A DNA stretch of 57,988 nt from Verrucomicrobiota bacterium. GTDB taxonomy: Bacteria > Verrucomicrobiota > Verrucomicrobiia > Limisphaerales > UBA9464. This document shows positions 26,801 to 36,489 of this stretch, piece after piece. The notes under the pieces were generated by a model. That model had not been told where the DNA came from. It did no database searches and saw only the letters and a list, made by a program, of their open reading frames with translations. Position 1 is the first letter of the stretch. Each line of letters opens with the position of its first letter. Location: contig JAFLEF010000048.1 in assembly GCA_017309115.1 (NCBI GenBank), positions 1 to 57,988 of the forward strand. Direction: 5' to 3'. A program made the position numbers and the translations under genes.

Positions 26801-27067
26801 TTATTCTTTTACTCCCAGTTTCTTCAGGATGCCCTTGTGCTCTCTGATGTACTCGTAGCGACTCGCCAAATCGGTCCAGTGGTCCGGCCCTGGCGTCAAG
26901 GCTTCGCCCGGAAACTCCTGGTTGGCAGCTCGAATCGCACGCTTGATATCCGCACCTCGGCTGAGCTGGACTACGACGAAGTCGTCGTAAGCGATCTCGG
27001 CCTGGGATCTCTCGCCGATGATCTCCCGAGCTCGCTGAAGATATTCGTTAATCTCGTTCACATTCAT
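26801..27067 (-). CDS. Small protein of unknown function
   Basis: 88 residues, MNVNEINEYLQRAREIIGER onward, mostly helical with a block of alternating residues (FVVVQLSRGADIKRAIRAAN) and ending LGVKE. No signal or membrane segment. It precedes the MGATGW gene by 87 bp on the same strand and is the first gene of the cluster. The ORF extends upstream to 27178 but that part is not protein-like. Family not recognised. Confidence 0.58.
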   Translation of the reverse strand: MNVNEINEYLQRAREIIGERSQAEIAYDDFVVVQLSRGADIKRAIRAANQEFPGEALTPGPDHWTDLASRYEYIREHKGILKKLGVKE

Positions 27068-27259
27068 GGAAAACCCGGCGCCATGTTGGCCGAACGCCGA
27101 AGGTCTGTCACGTCGGCCACAAACGCGCAACCTGGAAGCCAGCTGCCCGGCGTTGGCAGCAGTGCATGGTTGGGCCATTGCATAGGCAGCTCAAGGCATA
27201 CTACAAGGACTACCGCACCCCACACCTACCTCGCCCGGATTTTTCAGATGGTTTTTTCA

Positions 27260-27457
27260 CCCGAGTCTCTCGCTCGCCCCTTTCTCCCCGTCTTTTTCTT
27301 GTTTTCCTGTGTTCCAGATTAATCACTGCGGGAGTTGAGAGTTGAGAAGAAGCGGTGAGTTCAGGGAATCGTGGTTTCATTCTGACTCCGCGCCCTCCGC
27401 GCCCTCCGCGGGAGATCCTCGGATGCTTTGGCGCTTCGATGGCGGGTGAGCGGTTGG
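27260..27457. repeat. 198-bp direct repeat, copy 1
   Basis: Nearly identical to 27717-27914: both run from CCCGAGTCTC through CTCGCCCCTTTCTCCCCGTC, CCAGATTAATCACTGCGGGA and CTCCGCGGGAGATCCTCGGA to GGCGGTTGG or GAGCGGTTGG, with only a few substitutions over 198 bp. Non-coding and close to the upstream end of the small-gene cluster. The 27068-27259 stretch to its left holds nothing I recognise. Confidence 0.92.
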
Positions 27458-27480
27458 CTGGTCGAGACGGCACTCGCCGG

Positions 27481-27664
27481 GACGAAAAGCGGTAGCATCA
27501 CTGCGTGGCGCGACCGCAGTCCAAACGCTTCGCGAGAAGCCACGGGGTTTCGAACTCCACGCGCGATGAGTCAGGTAACGCGTCGGGGGATTGGATGGCG
27601 CCTTCTGCCGTCGGCGGCTACAGGCGGAGGGTGTGGACGGCTCGGTAGAACCTCGCCCTACCGC
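27481..27664. repeat. Dispersed intergenic repeat, copy A
   Basis: Begins GACGAAAAGCGGTA, passes GCGACCGCAGTCCAAACGC and TTCGCGAGAAGCC, and ends GGCTCGGTAGAACCTCGCCC then TACCG. The same ordered words occur at 42369-42494, with a longer variable middle here. It sits between the two copies of the 198-bp repeat. Non-coding. Confidence 0.8.
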
Positions 27665-27716
27665 GTGGCGAAGGGGTAAGTGGCAAGGGGTAAGGAATCC
27701 GATGAATGGCTTTGGC

Positions 27717-27914
27717 CCCGAGTCTCCCGCTCGCCCCTTTCTCCCCGTCTTTTTCCTGTTTTCCTGTGTTCCAGATTAATCACTGCGGGAGTCGAGAGTT
27801 GAGAAGAAGCGGTGAGTTCAGGGAATCGTGGTTCCATTCTGACTCCGCGACCTCCGCGCCCTCCGCGGGAGATCCTCGGATGTTTTGGCGCTTCGATGGC
27901 GGGTGGGCGGTTGG
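27717..27914. repeat. 198-bp direct repeat, copy 2
   Basis: Second copy of 27260-27457, on the same strand. It ends two bases before an ATG (27916) that could serve as an alternative start of the sugar-binding protein, so the repeat may supply part of that gene's leader. Confidence 0.92.
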
Positions 27915-27969
27915 AATGAGTAAGATTGAACTCGGCCTAGGGGTGGGGGACTCTCCTCCGCACACCCCT

Positions 27970-28917
27970 GTGAAAACGAATCGTCGTTCCTTCGTCGCCT
28001 CTGCCTTGCTCCTGTCTCTGTCGGCCGCCGCTCCGCTCCGGGCCGCCAACAAACCCCAGATCGGCGTCTCCCTGCTGACACTCACCAACCCCTTCTTCCG
28101 CGATCTGGGCGCGGCTTTGACCGAGGAAGCCGCTAAGAGTGGCTTCGAAGTCGTGCTGGTGTCGGGCGATTTCGACGCCGCCAAGCAGCGGAATCAGGTG
28201 TCCGACTTCATCACGCGCAAGGCCGCCGCCATCGTCCTTTCACCCTGCGACTCCAAAGCCGTGGCCACCTCCATCGCGGAGGCCAACAAGGCCGGGATCC
28301 CGGTGTTCACGGTCGACATCGCGGCGCTGGGCAGCGGCAAAGTGGTCTGCCACGTCGCGACCGACAATCTCGGCGGCGGGCGTCTGGCCGGAAAGGCCAT
28401 GCTCGAGGCCCTGGGCGGCCGCGGCAAAGTCGCCATTCTGGATCACCCGGAAATCGAGTCGGTGATGTTGCGCACGCAGGGCTTCACCGAGGAACTCGCG
28501 GCCTACCAAAAGGCCAACGGTCATACGCTGGAGATCGTCGCCAAACTCCCCGGCGGTGGCGCCAAGGACAAGTCCTTCAAAGCCACGGAGGACCTGTTGC
28601 AATCCCAGCCGGACTTGAAAGGCATCTTCGCGATTAACGATCCGTCCGCCCTGGGCGCCGTGGCCGCTCTGGAAAAAGCGGGCAAGCTGGGTCAGATCAA
28701 GATTGTGGGATTCGACGGCATGCCCGAGGGACGCACCGCCATCCGGGCCGGTCAGATTTACGCTGATCCCATCCAGTTCCCCGACCGGATCGGCCGCACC
28801 GCCTTCCAGCAGATTCGCAAGTATCTCGACGGCGACGATGTCGCGCCCCAGATCCTGATCCCCACCCAGCTGTACAAACAGGCCGATGCTCAGGCGGATC
28901 GGTCGCTGAAGCCCTGA
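27970..28917 (+). CDS. Sugar ABC transporter substrate-binding protein (ribose/allose type)
   Basis: 315 residues from a GTG at 27970, giving KTNRRSFVASALLLSLSAAA, a signal with a twin-Arg start. The mature part is a Peripla_BP_4 protein: GVSLLTLTNPFFRDLGAAL, LSPCDSKAVATSIAEANKAG, DNLGGGRLAGKAMLEALGG, FAINDPSALGAVAALEKAG and IVGFDG. It should capture a monosaccharide in the periplasm for the adjoining ATPase and permease. An ATG at 27916 would add 18 residues before the signal; I prefer GTG because the RR motif then sits at the terminus. The ATPase starts 25 bp later. Confidence 0.88.
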   Translation: MKTNRRSFVASALLLSLSAAAPLRAANKPQIGVSLLTLTNPFFRDLGAALTEEAAKSGFEVVLVSGDFDAAKQRNQVSDFITRKAAAIVLSPCDSKAVATSIAEANKAGIPVFTVDIAALGSGKVVCHVATDNLGGGRLAGKAMLEALGGRGKVAILDHPEIESVMLRTQGFTEELAAYQKANGHTLEIVAKLPGGGAKDKSFKATEDLLQSQPDLKGIFAINDPSALGAVAALEKAGKLGQIKIVGFDGMPEGRTAIRAGQIYADPIQFPDRIGRTAFQQIRKYLDGDDVAPQILIPTQLYKQADAQADRSLKP

Positions 28918-28942
28918 ACTCCGGGTCCCGGATTCTTCCGCC

Positions 28943-30451
28943 ATGTCCGCCGGAACTGCTCCCCTGCTGGAACTCCGCGGCATCACCAAGGCGTTTCCGG
29001 GAGTGCAGGCGCTCAAGCGCGGGGAACTCGAACTGCGCGCCGGGGAGATCCACGCGTTGGTCGGGGAAAACGGCGCGGGGAAAAGCACTCTGATCAAGGT
29101 CCTCTCCGGGGCGCAGCCACCCGACTCCGGAACGATCCGTCTCGGCGGACAGCCCGTGCGCATTCGCACGCCGCACGAGGGTCGCCAACTCGGCATCGCG
29201 GTGATTTATCAGGAGTTCAATTTAGTGCCGACCCTGACCGTCCGGGAGAACGTGTTTCTCGGGCAGGAACCCGGTCGCCAGGGATGGTTGTCGCCGGCCG
29301 CCGAACGCCGCGAGTTGGCCGCGCTGATGACTCGGCTGGGACTCGAACTTCCTTCCGAAGCGCTCTGCCGCGACTTGAGCGTGGCCGAACAGCAGCTCGT
29401 GGAAATTGCCCGTGCGCTGCGGCAACAGGCGCGGGTTCTGGTCATGGACGAACCCACCGCCGCGCTTTCGGATCGGGAAGTGGACCGACTGTTTGCCCTC
29501 GTTCGCGATCTGCGCCGCCAGGGACTCGGCATCGTCTATGTCAGCCACCGACTGGACGAAATCTTCAGCCTGTGTGATCGCGCGACCATCATGCGCGATG
29601 GCGAGCACGTCGCGACCCGGCCCCTGACTGAACTGGATCGGCGCACGCTGATCGAGTTGATGGTGGGCCGGAAGATGGACGCGGAGTATCCCAAGCGCTC
29701 CGTCGTCCGCGGCGAACCCCGTCTGGTGGTGCGCGGTCTATCCCGGGGCACCGCAGTCCGAGACGTTTCTTTCGACGTTCACCGGGGCGAAGTGCTTGGA
29801 CTGGCCGGTCTGGTGGGAGCCGGCCGTACCGAGGTGGCCCGCCTGCTCTTTGGCGCGGACCGGGCCGATGCCGGCACGGTGACGCTCGATCAACGGCCCT
29901 TGTCCCTTCGTTCGCCGCGCACCGCCATCGCGGGCGGACTGTGCCTGCTCACGGAAGATCGCAAGCACCAAGGCCTCGTCCTCAATCACAGCGTCCGGGA
30001 GAATTTCGGTCTGCCGAACCTCGGGCACTTTTCCCGCTGGGGCTTTTTGGGCGGCGCCGCGGAATTGAGTGCCTTCCAACGTCAGGTGGACCATCTGCAC
30101 GTCCGTGTCTCCGGCCCGCACCAACGCGCCGGGACGCTGTCGGGGGGAAATCAGCAGAAGGTGGTTCTCGCCAAATGGCTGGAAGCGAATACCGAGGTTC
30201 TGATCTTCGACGAACCCACTCGCGGCGTGGATGTTGGCGCCAAGTTCGAAATTTATCAGCTCATCAATGACCTCGCCGCGGCCGGAAAGGCGATTCTGAT
30301 GATTTCCTCCGACCTGCCCGAAGTGCTCGGCATGAGCGATCGCATCCTGGTGATGCGTGAAGGCCGAATCACCGGGGAACTCTCACCCGCCTCGGGCGCC
30401 ACCCAAGCCGACGTCCTCCGCCTCGCCACCCATTCCGATGAACGCCCCTGA
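28943..30451 (+). CDS. Sugar ABC transporter ATPase, two-domain RbsA/MglA type
   Basis: 502 residues with two nucleotide-binding domains. Domain 1 has Walker [10 protein letters not shown] (41-49), Q-loop [13 protein letters not shown], signature [15 protein letters not shown] and Walker [13 protein letters not shown]. Domain 2 has the degenerate Walker [17 protein letters not shown], signature [16 protein letters not shown] and Walker [15 protein letters not shown]. This layout is specific to ribose, galactose, xylose, arabinose or autoinducer-2 importers. It drives the permease encoded by the next gene, whose start lies inside its 3' end (14-nt overlap). Confidence 0.96.
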   Translation: MSAGTAPLLELRGITKAFPGVQALKRGELELRAGEIHALVGENGAGKSTLIKVLSGAQPPDSGTIRLGGQPVRIRTPHEGRQLGIAVIYQEFNLVPTLTVRENVFLGQEPGRQGWLSPAAERRELAALMTRLGLELPSEALCRDLSVAEQQLVEIARALRQQARVLVMDEPTAALSDREVDRLFALVRDLRRQGLGIVYVSHRLDEIFSLCDRATIMRDGEHVATRPLTELDRRTLIELMVGRKMDAEYPKRSVVRGEPRLVVRGLSRGTAVRDVSFDVHRGEVLGLAGLVGAGRTEVARLLFGADRADAGTVTLDQRPLSLRSPRTAIAGGLCLLTEDRKHQGLVLNHSVRENFGLPNLGHFSRWGFLGGAAELSAFQRQVDHLHVRVSGPHQRAGTLSGGNQQKVVLAKWLEANTEVLIFDEPTRGVDVGAKFEIYQLINDLAAAGKAILMISSDLPEVLGMSDRILVMREGRITGELSPASGATQADVLRLATHSDERP

Positions 30452-31766
30452 CTCCGCGCTCCGCCAACTCTGGCAACGGCTCGGCATGATTCCCGTGCTG
30501 GTGGTGCTGTGTGCCTACTACTCGGTCGTCACGATATCTTCCCACACGCCCGCCGGCGCCGAAGCAGCGCGACAACTGGTCAGCCGACTGACTCCGGCTG
30601 AACGCCCGGTGCTCATCGTGGCCCGCACTTCGGAGGAGGACACCGCGTTCCTCGACGCGCTCACCGAGGAATTGAATCGGCGCCAGCTCACGGTGGCGGG
30701 CCGGGTGGCCGGCGAACCCCGGGATCTGCGACTCGTGCTGGAGCAACTGGCCGCCACCAACACTCCCTTACCAGCCATCCTGACCACGCCGGAGTGCGCG
30801 GGATGGACGCTCTTGCAAAACGTGGCGACGCGCTTTCCGGCGTTGGGCACTCCCCGGATCCTGATTCCAGAGAGTGTCCGTTGGCCGACCTTTCTGACCC
30901 GACAGAATCTGCTGAATGTGGCTAACCAAATCACGGTGGTGGCCATCGTCGCCGCCGGCATGACGGTGGTCATCATCACAGCGGGAATCGATCTGTCGGT
31001 GGGCAGTCTGATTGCGTTCAGCGCCGTATTAGTCACGACCCTGATTCGCGATCGGGCAGGTGGACCCGACGCCAGCGTGGCCGCCCTGTGGCTGTGTTCG
31101 TTGGCGGGCATCCTGGCCAGTGCCGGGGTGGGCCTGTTTTCCGGAGCCATGATTGCCGGGTTCAAGGTTCCGCCCTTCATCGCCACGCTGGCCATGATGC
31201 AAGTGGTCAGCGGACTGGCGTTCATCGTGGCTCGGGGAGGATCCGTATACGAAGTGCCCGAAGGATTCACCTGGCTGGGTCGCGGCACCGGCTGGTTCGG
31301 ACTGCCGAATGCCGTGTGGCTCATGCTGGGGCTGTACGCGGCCACCCACGTGCTGATGACCCGCACCGTCCTGGGCCGGCGCCTCTATGCGGTCGGGGGC
31401 AATCCCGAAGCGGCTCGACTCTCCGGGATCCAGGTCGGCGGCATCCTGCTGTTCGCCTACGCCTTTTGCGGCGCCTTGGCCGGACTGGGCGGAGTGCTCC
31501 AAGCCTCGCAGTTGAAGAGCGGCGCTCCGACCTATGGCGTCATGTACGAACTCTACGCCATTGCGGCCGTGGTGGTGGGAGGCACCAGTCTGGCCGGCGG
31601 CGAAGGACGTATCTTCGGAACGCTCGTGGGCGCCCTGATCATCGCCGTGATTCAAAACGGCATGAACCTCACCGGCGTGGAAAGCTACCGGCAAAAGATC
31701 GTGCTGGGATTCCTCATCCTGGCCGCAGTGTTGTTGGATTTACTCAAGCGCCGCAAGTGGCGCTGA
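30438..31766 (+). CDS. Sugar ABC transporter permease (RbsC type) with extra extracytoplasmic domain
   Basis: 442 residues. After the first helix ([18 protein letters not shown], about 15-33) there is an insertion of roughly 115 residues with alternating strands and helices ([49 protein letters not shown]). The usual BPD_transp_2 core follows: [93 protein letters not shown]. Classical RbsC is about 320 residues. The start ATG at 30438 overlaps the ATPase gene by 14 nt. It is the last gene of the importer operon. Confidence 0.92.
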   Translation: MNAPDSALRQLWQRLGMIPVLVVLCAYYSVVTISSHTPAGAEAARQLVSRLTPAERPVLIVARTSEEDTAFLDALTEELNRRQLTVAGRVAGEPRDLRLVLEQLAATNTPLPAILTTPECAGWTLLQNVATRFPALGTPRILIPESVRWPTFLTRQNLLNVANQITVVAIVAAGMTVVIITAGIDLSVGSLIAFSAVLVTTLIRDRAGGPDASVAALWLCSLAGILASAGVGLFSGAMIAGFKVPPFIATLAMMQVVSGLAFIVARGGSVYEVPEGFTWLGRGTGWFGLPNAVWLMLGLYAATHVLMTRTVLGRRLYAVGGNPEAARLSGIQVGGILLFAYAFCGALAGLGGVLQASQLKSGAPTYGVMYELYAIAAVVVGGTSLAGGEGRIFGTLVGALIIAVIQNGMNLTGVESYRQKIVLGFLILAAVLLDLLKRRKWR

Positions 31767-31825
31767 CGCTTCCTTGAGACGAAGAGGACTCCTAGCCCGG
31801 ATATCTCACACTCTTTCTGCTGCGG

Positions 31826-31840
31826 CGGGCTGCAAGCCCG
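31826..31840. repeat. Short hairpin CGGGCT-GCA-AGCCCG between convergent genes
   Basis: A perfect 6-bp stem with a three-base loop in the 87-bp gap between the permease stop and the propeller-repeat gene stop. It resembles the CCGGCT-AA-AGCCGG hairpin at 22367-22380. It has no T-run on either side, so it may be an extragenic palindrome rather than an intrinsic terminator. Confidence 0.5.
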
Positions 31841-31853
31841 TCTGGCGGCGACG

Positions 31854-34800
31854 TCATCGCTCGACCAACCGATAGTAGGCCGTGCCCACCGACTCAGCAG
31901 GATCGACGAAGACGAGGTTGCCCTCGGCATCCGGCCGGAGCGGCGTGGGGTTGATGGTCAGCCAGCCAGTGGCGTTCAGGATCTCGGACCTTTGCACATC
32001 GTAGAACAGCGCCGGGTCGCCGGAGCATGCGATGGAGATGGCAGTCCCACGGATGCCGATGCTGGAAATCACGGGTTCCCGCGGCAGGATCACCTTGGCC
32101 AGATACAACGAAGCCTTGTCCCCGGCGCCGGAAAACATTCCCCCTACAAAGAGTTCCGAACCGGATACCGTCAGGGCGGACACTGACCCATTCACCCCGG
32201 AACCCAAGGCCGACCATTCGGAACCGTCCCAAATGGCCAGGCGACTCGTGGGCACGGTCTGGCCGGAGGCGTTGGTTGCCTGGGTGAAATCGCCGCCCAC
32301 GACCAGCCGGGTTCCCACCCACGCCAACGCGTTGACCGGGCCATTGACACCGAAGCCGAGTGGGGCCCAGGCCTGGCCATTCCATTGGGCGATCCGGTTT
32401 AGCGGTGTCGCGGCGCCCGTGCCCGCGACTCGTAGAAAGGTTCCGCCGGCAAACAGCGATCCCTCCCGCCAGACCAGCGTACGGACCGGGCCACTCAGGC
32501 CGAGGCCAACGGGAAGCCAGTTCTTCCCGTCCCATTGGGCGACATGCGGGACGGACTTGTTCCCGTAGGACTGAAAACTGCCGCCCGCATACAGGACCTC
32601 GCCGGTGGCCGCGAGGGCGGACACGATAGCTCCGTTCGGTCCGCTCAGCCCCGAGCCCAAAGTGGCCCAAGAAACGCCGTTCCACCGGGCAATCTCGGGG
32701 TTGAAAAATCGGTCGCGCACCGATCCAGCGACGTATAGGTCGTCTCCGAAGGCAGCCATCGCCGTGACTGGCTGGAGGAACCCTCGGCCCACGGCCGTCC
32801 ACTGGCGACCGGTCCAGCGAGCGATCCACGCCACCGGAGTGGTGCCCGACCGATTGAAATCGCCGCCGGCATAGAGATTCTCGCCGGATTGGGCGAGCGC
32901 GGTCACCGGGCCGTTGAACCCTGAACCCAGATTGGTCCACCCACCCTGGCTCCACTGGGCGACACGATTGGCGGGGTTTCTTCCCGCCTGGGTGAACGAG
33001 CCTCCGACCACCAGATTGGTCCCGACATGCGCCAAGGCCGAGACCGCAGCGTCGGTGCTGAGCGGAGTTTCCGAATCGACCTTCGCCCAAGTGTCACCGG
33101 ACAATTTGGCCAGGCTTTTCACGGAAACGCCGTCCGAGAGCGTGAAATTACCGCCCACCAGCAGACTGGTTCCCGAGGGGGCGAGAGCATAGACGGCGCC
33201 GTTCACTCCGGACCGGACGGTGGACCAGGCACTGCCGGTCCATTTTGCCAGGCTGGCAGCGGGCAGTCCGCTGGCTGTCGAAAACTGGCCTCCCGCATAC
33301 AACGTGCCCCCGGAAAACGCCAACCGGGTGACAAACGGCCCAGTCTCGGCAGTTCCGTCCATACCACTCCCCAGGGCGGACCAGGCGCTGCCATTCCAGC
33401 GGGCCACCCGCTTGGCAGGGACGTTGCCGGCCTGGGTGAACATGCCGCCCGCATACAGGGAGGAGCCGGAGACGACCAACGTGAACACGGAGGGGACGGG
33501 AAAAAAGGGTTCATTACTGGGATCGGGACTCGGTGCCGAAACGCCCGCCCCGAGCGCCGACCAAGCTCTCCCATTCCAGCGCGCCACCCCGTTGGCCGTC
33601 ACGGTGCCCGCCGTTCGAAAATATCCCCCGGCATACAGATTGGTCCCGGAGGGTGCCAATGCGAAGACCCAGCCGTTGATGCCTGGACCCAGCGGCGACC
33701 AGACGGTTCCGTTCCACCGGGCAATGCTGTTGGCGGCCACGCCCCCGATGCTGGTGAAATCTCCGCCCGCATACAGGGTGGAACCCATTATGGCCAACGA
33801 CCGCACGGAGGAACTCCGGAGGCCAGGCCGGGCGGCTCCGGAACCCAAGGCCGACCAGGCAGTGCCGTTCCAGCGGGCGATGCCATTGGCCACCACTCCA
33901 CCGGCATTGGTGAAGGCCCCGGCGACGAACAGATTGTCTCCGAGCTTGGCCAAGGCCAGGACACTGGAGTCGGTGCCTGTGCCCAACGCCTGCCACGAAC
34001 TGCCATTCCACTGGGCGATGTTGTTGGCCCGCGTAGTGCCGACGGTCTTGAAGTCGCCAGCGATGAAGAGCGTGCCGTTCTCGTTGGGCAGGATCACATT
34101 GACGATTCCGTCCACCCCAGACACGCCTCCCATGCTGACCCAATTGGCATCGCTGAAGGTAGGGTCAATCCGCACCGGATAGGCGGCGCCCGAATCGTCC
34201 ACCACCACCGTCAAACGATGCGGCGCCTCGGTTTCCAGGCGGGCCGGGAGTTTCGCCCCACGGGCATCGGTGACGCACAGACGGCTGTAAGCGATTTTCC
34301 GGCCGCCTGTCGTAAGCACCAGGCTGCCGCCGGGTAACGCCATTTCGGCCGTCGCACCCGAAAGCGCCAGCTCCAAGCGCAGTTCACCGGTTCCAGCCGG
34401 AGGTTGTTCGACCACGAAATCCTGCCGCACGCCGTCCACGCTAACGGAGTATTCTTCCAGTAGACCGGGACGCTCGAACCGCACCCTGTCCCCCGCTGGA
34501 ATAACCGAACCGGAAAGCGGAAGGGCACGGCCACCTTCGCTTTCGTACTGGAGCGCGGTGAAGGTGTCGTCGTCGTGAGGGAGGGCCGATGTCCACGCCC
34601 ACGGGTCAGGATCGGCCTGCGACGACCGGCCATCACGGCGGACGGCACGGGCCACCACCCGGAAACTTGGGTGAGAAGTTCCCGGTGAGGTTGAGGTCAA
34701 CCACAGGCCCTCAGGGGTGATGTCTCCTTCCAATCGCTGAAATGCGCAGCTGATCCGCAGCGAACCGTCTGGCAGGGCAAGCACCTCAAGTCCGGCGCCC

Positions 34801-34949
34801 GCCTGAGAGGTCCCGACATCGGACCATGAACTGGATCCGGGCGACGACGGCAGGCTCTCCCCCAAAGCATTCGGTGACACTGCGGCGGAGGGAAGACCCG
34901 GATGGAATCCCAGCCAGACCAAGAGGCAGCAACGGAGGACACGGCTCAT
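31854..34949 (-). CDS. Large secreted protein with 14 tandem propeller-like repeats
   Basis: 1031 residues. Signal peptide (MSRVLRCCLLVWLGFHPGLP), an N-terminal beta-rich region (to about residue 370), then 14 repeats of about 45-60 residues built on W-x-x-L-G-x-G ... V-x-A-L-x-x-x-G-x-x-L-Y-A-G-G-x-F-x-x-A-G ... I-A-R-W-N-G. They end in a domain containing FYDVQRSEILNATGW and YYRLVER, a common C-terminal part of verrucomicrobial exported proteins. Repeats suggest two beta-propellers or one large one. Role unknown; a surface or carbohydrate-binding role is conceivable. The start is ATG 34949, 250 bp from a divergent gene. Confidence 0.88.
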   Translation of the reverse strand: MSRVLRCCLLVWLGFHPGLPSAAVSPNALGESLPSSPGSSSWSDVGTSQAGAGLEVLALPDGSLRISCAFQRLEGDITPEGLWLTSTSPGTSHPSFRVVARAVRRDGRSSQADPDPWAWTSALPHDDDTFTALQYESEGGRALPLSGSVIPAGDRVRFERPGLLEEYSVSVDGVRQDFVVEQPPAGTGELRLELALSGATAEMALPGGSLVLTTGGRKIAYSRLCVTDARGAKLPARLETEAPHRLTVVVDDSGAAYPVRIDPTFSDANWVSMGGVSGVDGIVNVILPNENGTLFIAGDFKTVGTTRANNIAQWNGSSWQALGTGTDSSVLALAKLGDNLFVAGAFTNAGGVVANGIARWNGTAWSALGSGAARPGLRSSSVRSLAIMGSTLYAGGDFTSIGGVAANSIARWNGTVWSPLGPGINGWVFALAPSGTNLYAGGYFRTAGTVTANGVARWNGRAWSALGAGVSAPSPDPSNEPFFPVPSVFTLVVSGSSLYAGGMFTQAGNVPAKRVARWNGSAWSALGSGMDGTAETGPFVTRLAFSGGTLYAGGQFSTASGLPAASLAKWTGSAWSTVRSGVNGAVYALAPSGTSLLVGGNFTLSDGVSVKSLAKLSGDTWAKVDSETPLSTDAAVSALAHVGTNLVVGGSFTQAGRNPANRVAQWSQGGWTNLGSGFNGPVTALAQSGENLYAGGDFNRSGTTPVAWIARWTGRQWTAVGRGFLQPVTAMAAFGDDLYVAGSVRDRFFNPEIARWNGVSWATLGSGLSGPNGAIVSALAATGEVLYAGGSFQSYGNKSVPHVAQWDGKNWLPVGLGLSGPVRTLVWREGSLFAGGTFLRVAGTGAATPLNRIAQWNGQAWAPLGFGVNGPVNALAWVGTRLVVGGDFTQATNASGQTVPTSRLAIWDGSEWSALGSGVNGSVSALTVSGSELFVGGMFSGAGDKASLYLAKVILPREPVISSIGIRGTAISIACSGDPALFYDVQRSEILNATGWLTINPTPLRPDAEGNLVFVDPAESVGTAYYRLVER

Positions 34950-35199
34950 GGGGCGCTCAGTTGAAAGCATGGGCGGAGTGACTTGGTTCTCGCAAGCGCC
35001 GAAGAATACCGCGCGATCTATCGGCCCCCCGCAGAAAAAGCAGCTCGGGTCGGTCCACAAAGGCTTCGGACACGCGGCCCACTACCGTTGCGTTTCGCCG
35101 GCACCGACTTCAGGTTTCGCGAGACTTCGTGATCCGCGGTCGCAAGCGAGGTCCAATCTCTGGGACCGACGGACCCCTTTTCGGTCCGTCGTCCCTGCC

Positions 35200-36489
35200 A
35201 TGAAGCTGGAATCCGAGAATCTGAGGCCACGAGCTACCCGGCGTTGGGCCTGGACGATCCTGGGGGTCAGCCTCGGGCTCAATCTGCTGTTGCTGCTGGC
35301 GCTCTGGTGGCCCAAGCCGTTCCTCGCACCCGCCGTTCCCGATCAACCGGTTTCCGCTGGGACACCACGGTCGGCTCGCGGGCCGGTTGTTTCGGAAGAG
35401 ACCCCGGTTTCGAACGCGTCTCGCGCCGCGGACCTTTCGACGCCCTGGTCGCGGCTGGTGTCGACCAACGTTCTGGAGTTCGCCGCCCGGCTGCGGGAAG
35501 CAGGATGTCCAGATCAGACCGTCTGCGATATCCTGTCACCCCGGATTCGCGAGAGGATACGGCGCGACAAGATGGAAGCGGAGTACGCCCCGAATTACTG
35601 GGCCGTGGGCGCTGAACGTCGCCGGCTCGAGGCCCAGACCGATGAGTCAATGCTCCGCTTGAATCAAGAGGAGGCGCGGCTGGGGGACGCGCTGGGATGT
35701 TCCGATGCGCTCGAAAAGATCGGTTCCGACCTTCGTGCGGAATGGGTGCTCATTGGTTTCCTGGACCCGAGCCGCCTGCCGAGGCTGGCCGAAGCCCTGG
35801 CTCGGGAGTCACGCTGGGTGAAGGAGCAGGACGCTCGGACCGGCGGCATTCTCCTTCCGGAAGAGCGGACCGAAATCCTCGCCCGACGAGCCCGGTTCGA
35901 AGACGAATTGGGTCGATGGATCACCCCGGCTGAGCTGGAGGAATTGGTGCTGAGAGCATGGGTCCTGATGGAGGGCGCGAAACAGGAAGGTTCCTTGTCG
36001 GACCTGGAACTGTCCGGACACGAGTTTCGCGAGTACTGCCGGATCATGGCCGAAGATCCTCTGAATCTGGTCGACGAGGCGACCGATTATGGGGATCTGC
36101 TGGGTCTGCCGGATGCATCCCTAGATCCCCGTGAGCAAAACAGAGCCCTGCAGAAACTGCTGGGCGACGAGCGCTACCGGCAATATCGGCAGGCAGAGGA
36201 TTCAGGCTTGAGGGCGGTGCAGGAGCTGGCCCGCGAATCGGGTCAGGATCTGGAATTCGTCCAGCCCGCCTTTGACATGGTCGAACGACTCCGCAGCGAA
36301 TGGATTCCGGAGGTGCAGCAGCGGTGGACCGACGATCCGGTGGCCGGGCTCGCAGAGCTCCGGGACCTGCGGAACCAGATCCAGGAGGAGTTGCTGCAGC
36401 GCCTCGCTGGGCTGCCCGAAGACCGGGTGCGCAGCCTGGTCGGCGACTGGTTAAACGACGCCATTCGGGAGAGCTGGAGCCAACCATGA
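35200..36489 (+). CDS. Membrane-anchored helical protein of unknown function, paralogue 1
   Basis: 429 residues. A positively charged start and one membrane helix (AWTILGVSLGLNLLLLLALW, about residues 16-35) are followed by a Pro-rich linker and a long charged helical region outside the cytoplasm. The block FAARLREAGCPDQTVCDIL (about residue 93) recurs in the next gene. I have seen this GCPxxT(V/I)xDI motif in verrucomicrobial proteins of unknown function. ATG 35200 is chosen because the membrane helix follows; the ORF is open far upstream. The stop overlaps the next ATG by 4 nt. Confidence 0.78.
   Translation: MKLESENLRPRATRRWAWTILGVSLGLNLLLLLALWWPKPFLAPAVPDQPVSAGTPRSARGPVVSEETPVSNASRAADLSTPWSRLVSTNVLEFAARLREAGCPDQTVCDILSPRIRERIRRDKMEAEYAPNYWAVGAERRRLEAQTDESMLRLNQEEARLGDALGCSDALEKIGSDLRAEWVLIGFLDPSRLPRLAEALARESRWVKEQDARTGGILLPEERTEILARRARFEDELGRWITPAELEELVLRAWVLMEGAKQEGSLSDLELSGHEFREYCRIMAEDPLNLVDEATDYGDLLGLPDASLDPREQNRALQKLLGDERYRQYRQAEDSGLRAVQELARESGQDLEFVQPAFDMVERLRSEWIPEVQQRWTDDPVAGLAELRDLRNQIQEELLQRLAGLPEDRVRSLVGDWLNDAIRESWSQP

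Noticed and set aside
33027-34337. Long plus-strand ORF (436 codons) opposite the repeat protein
   Set aside because: It is antisense to strongly protein-like repeats with a signal peptide; high GC keeps the opposite frame open. The translation is Gly/Arg/Pro-rich with no domain.
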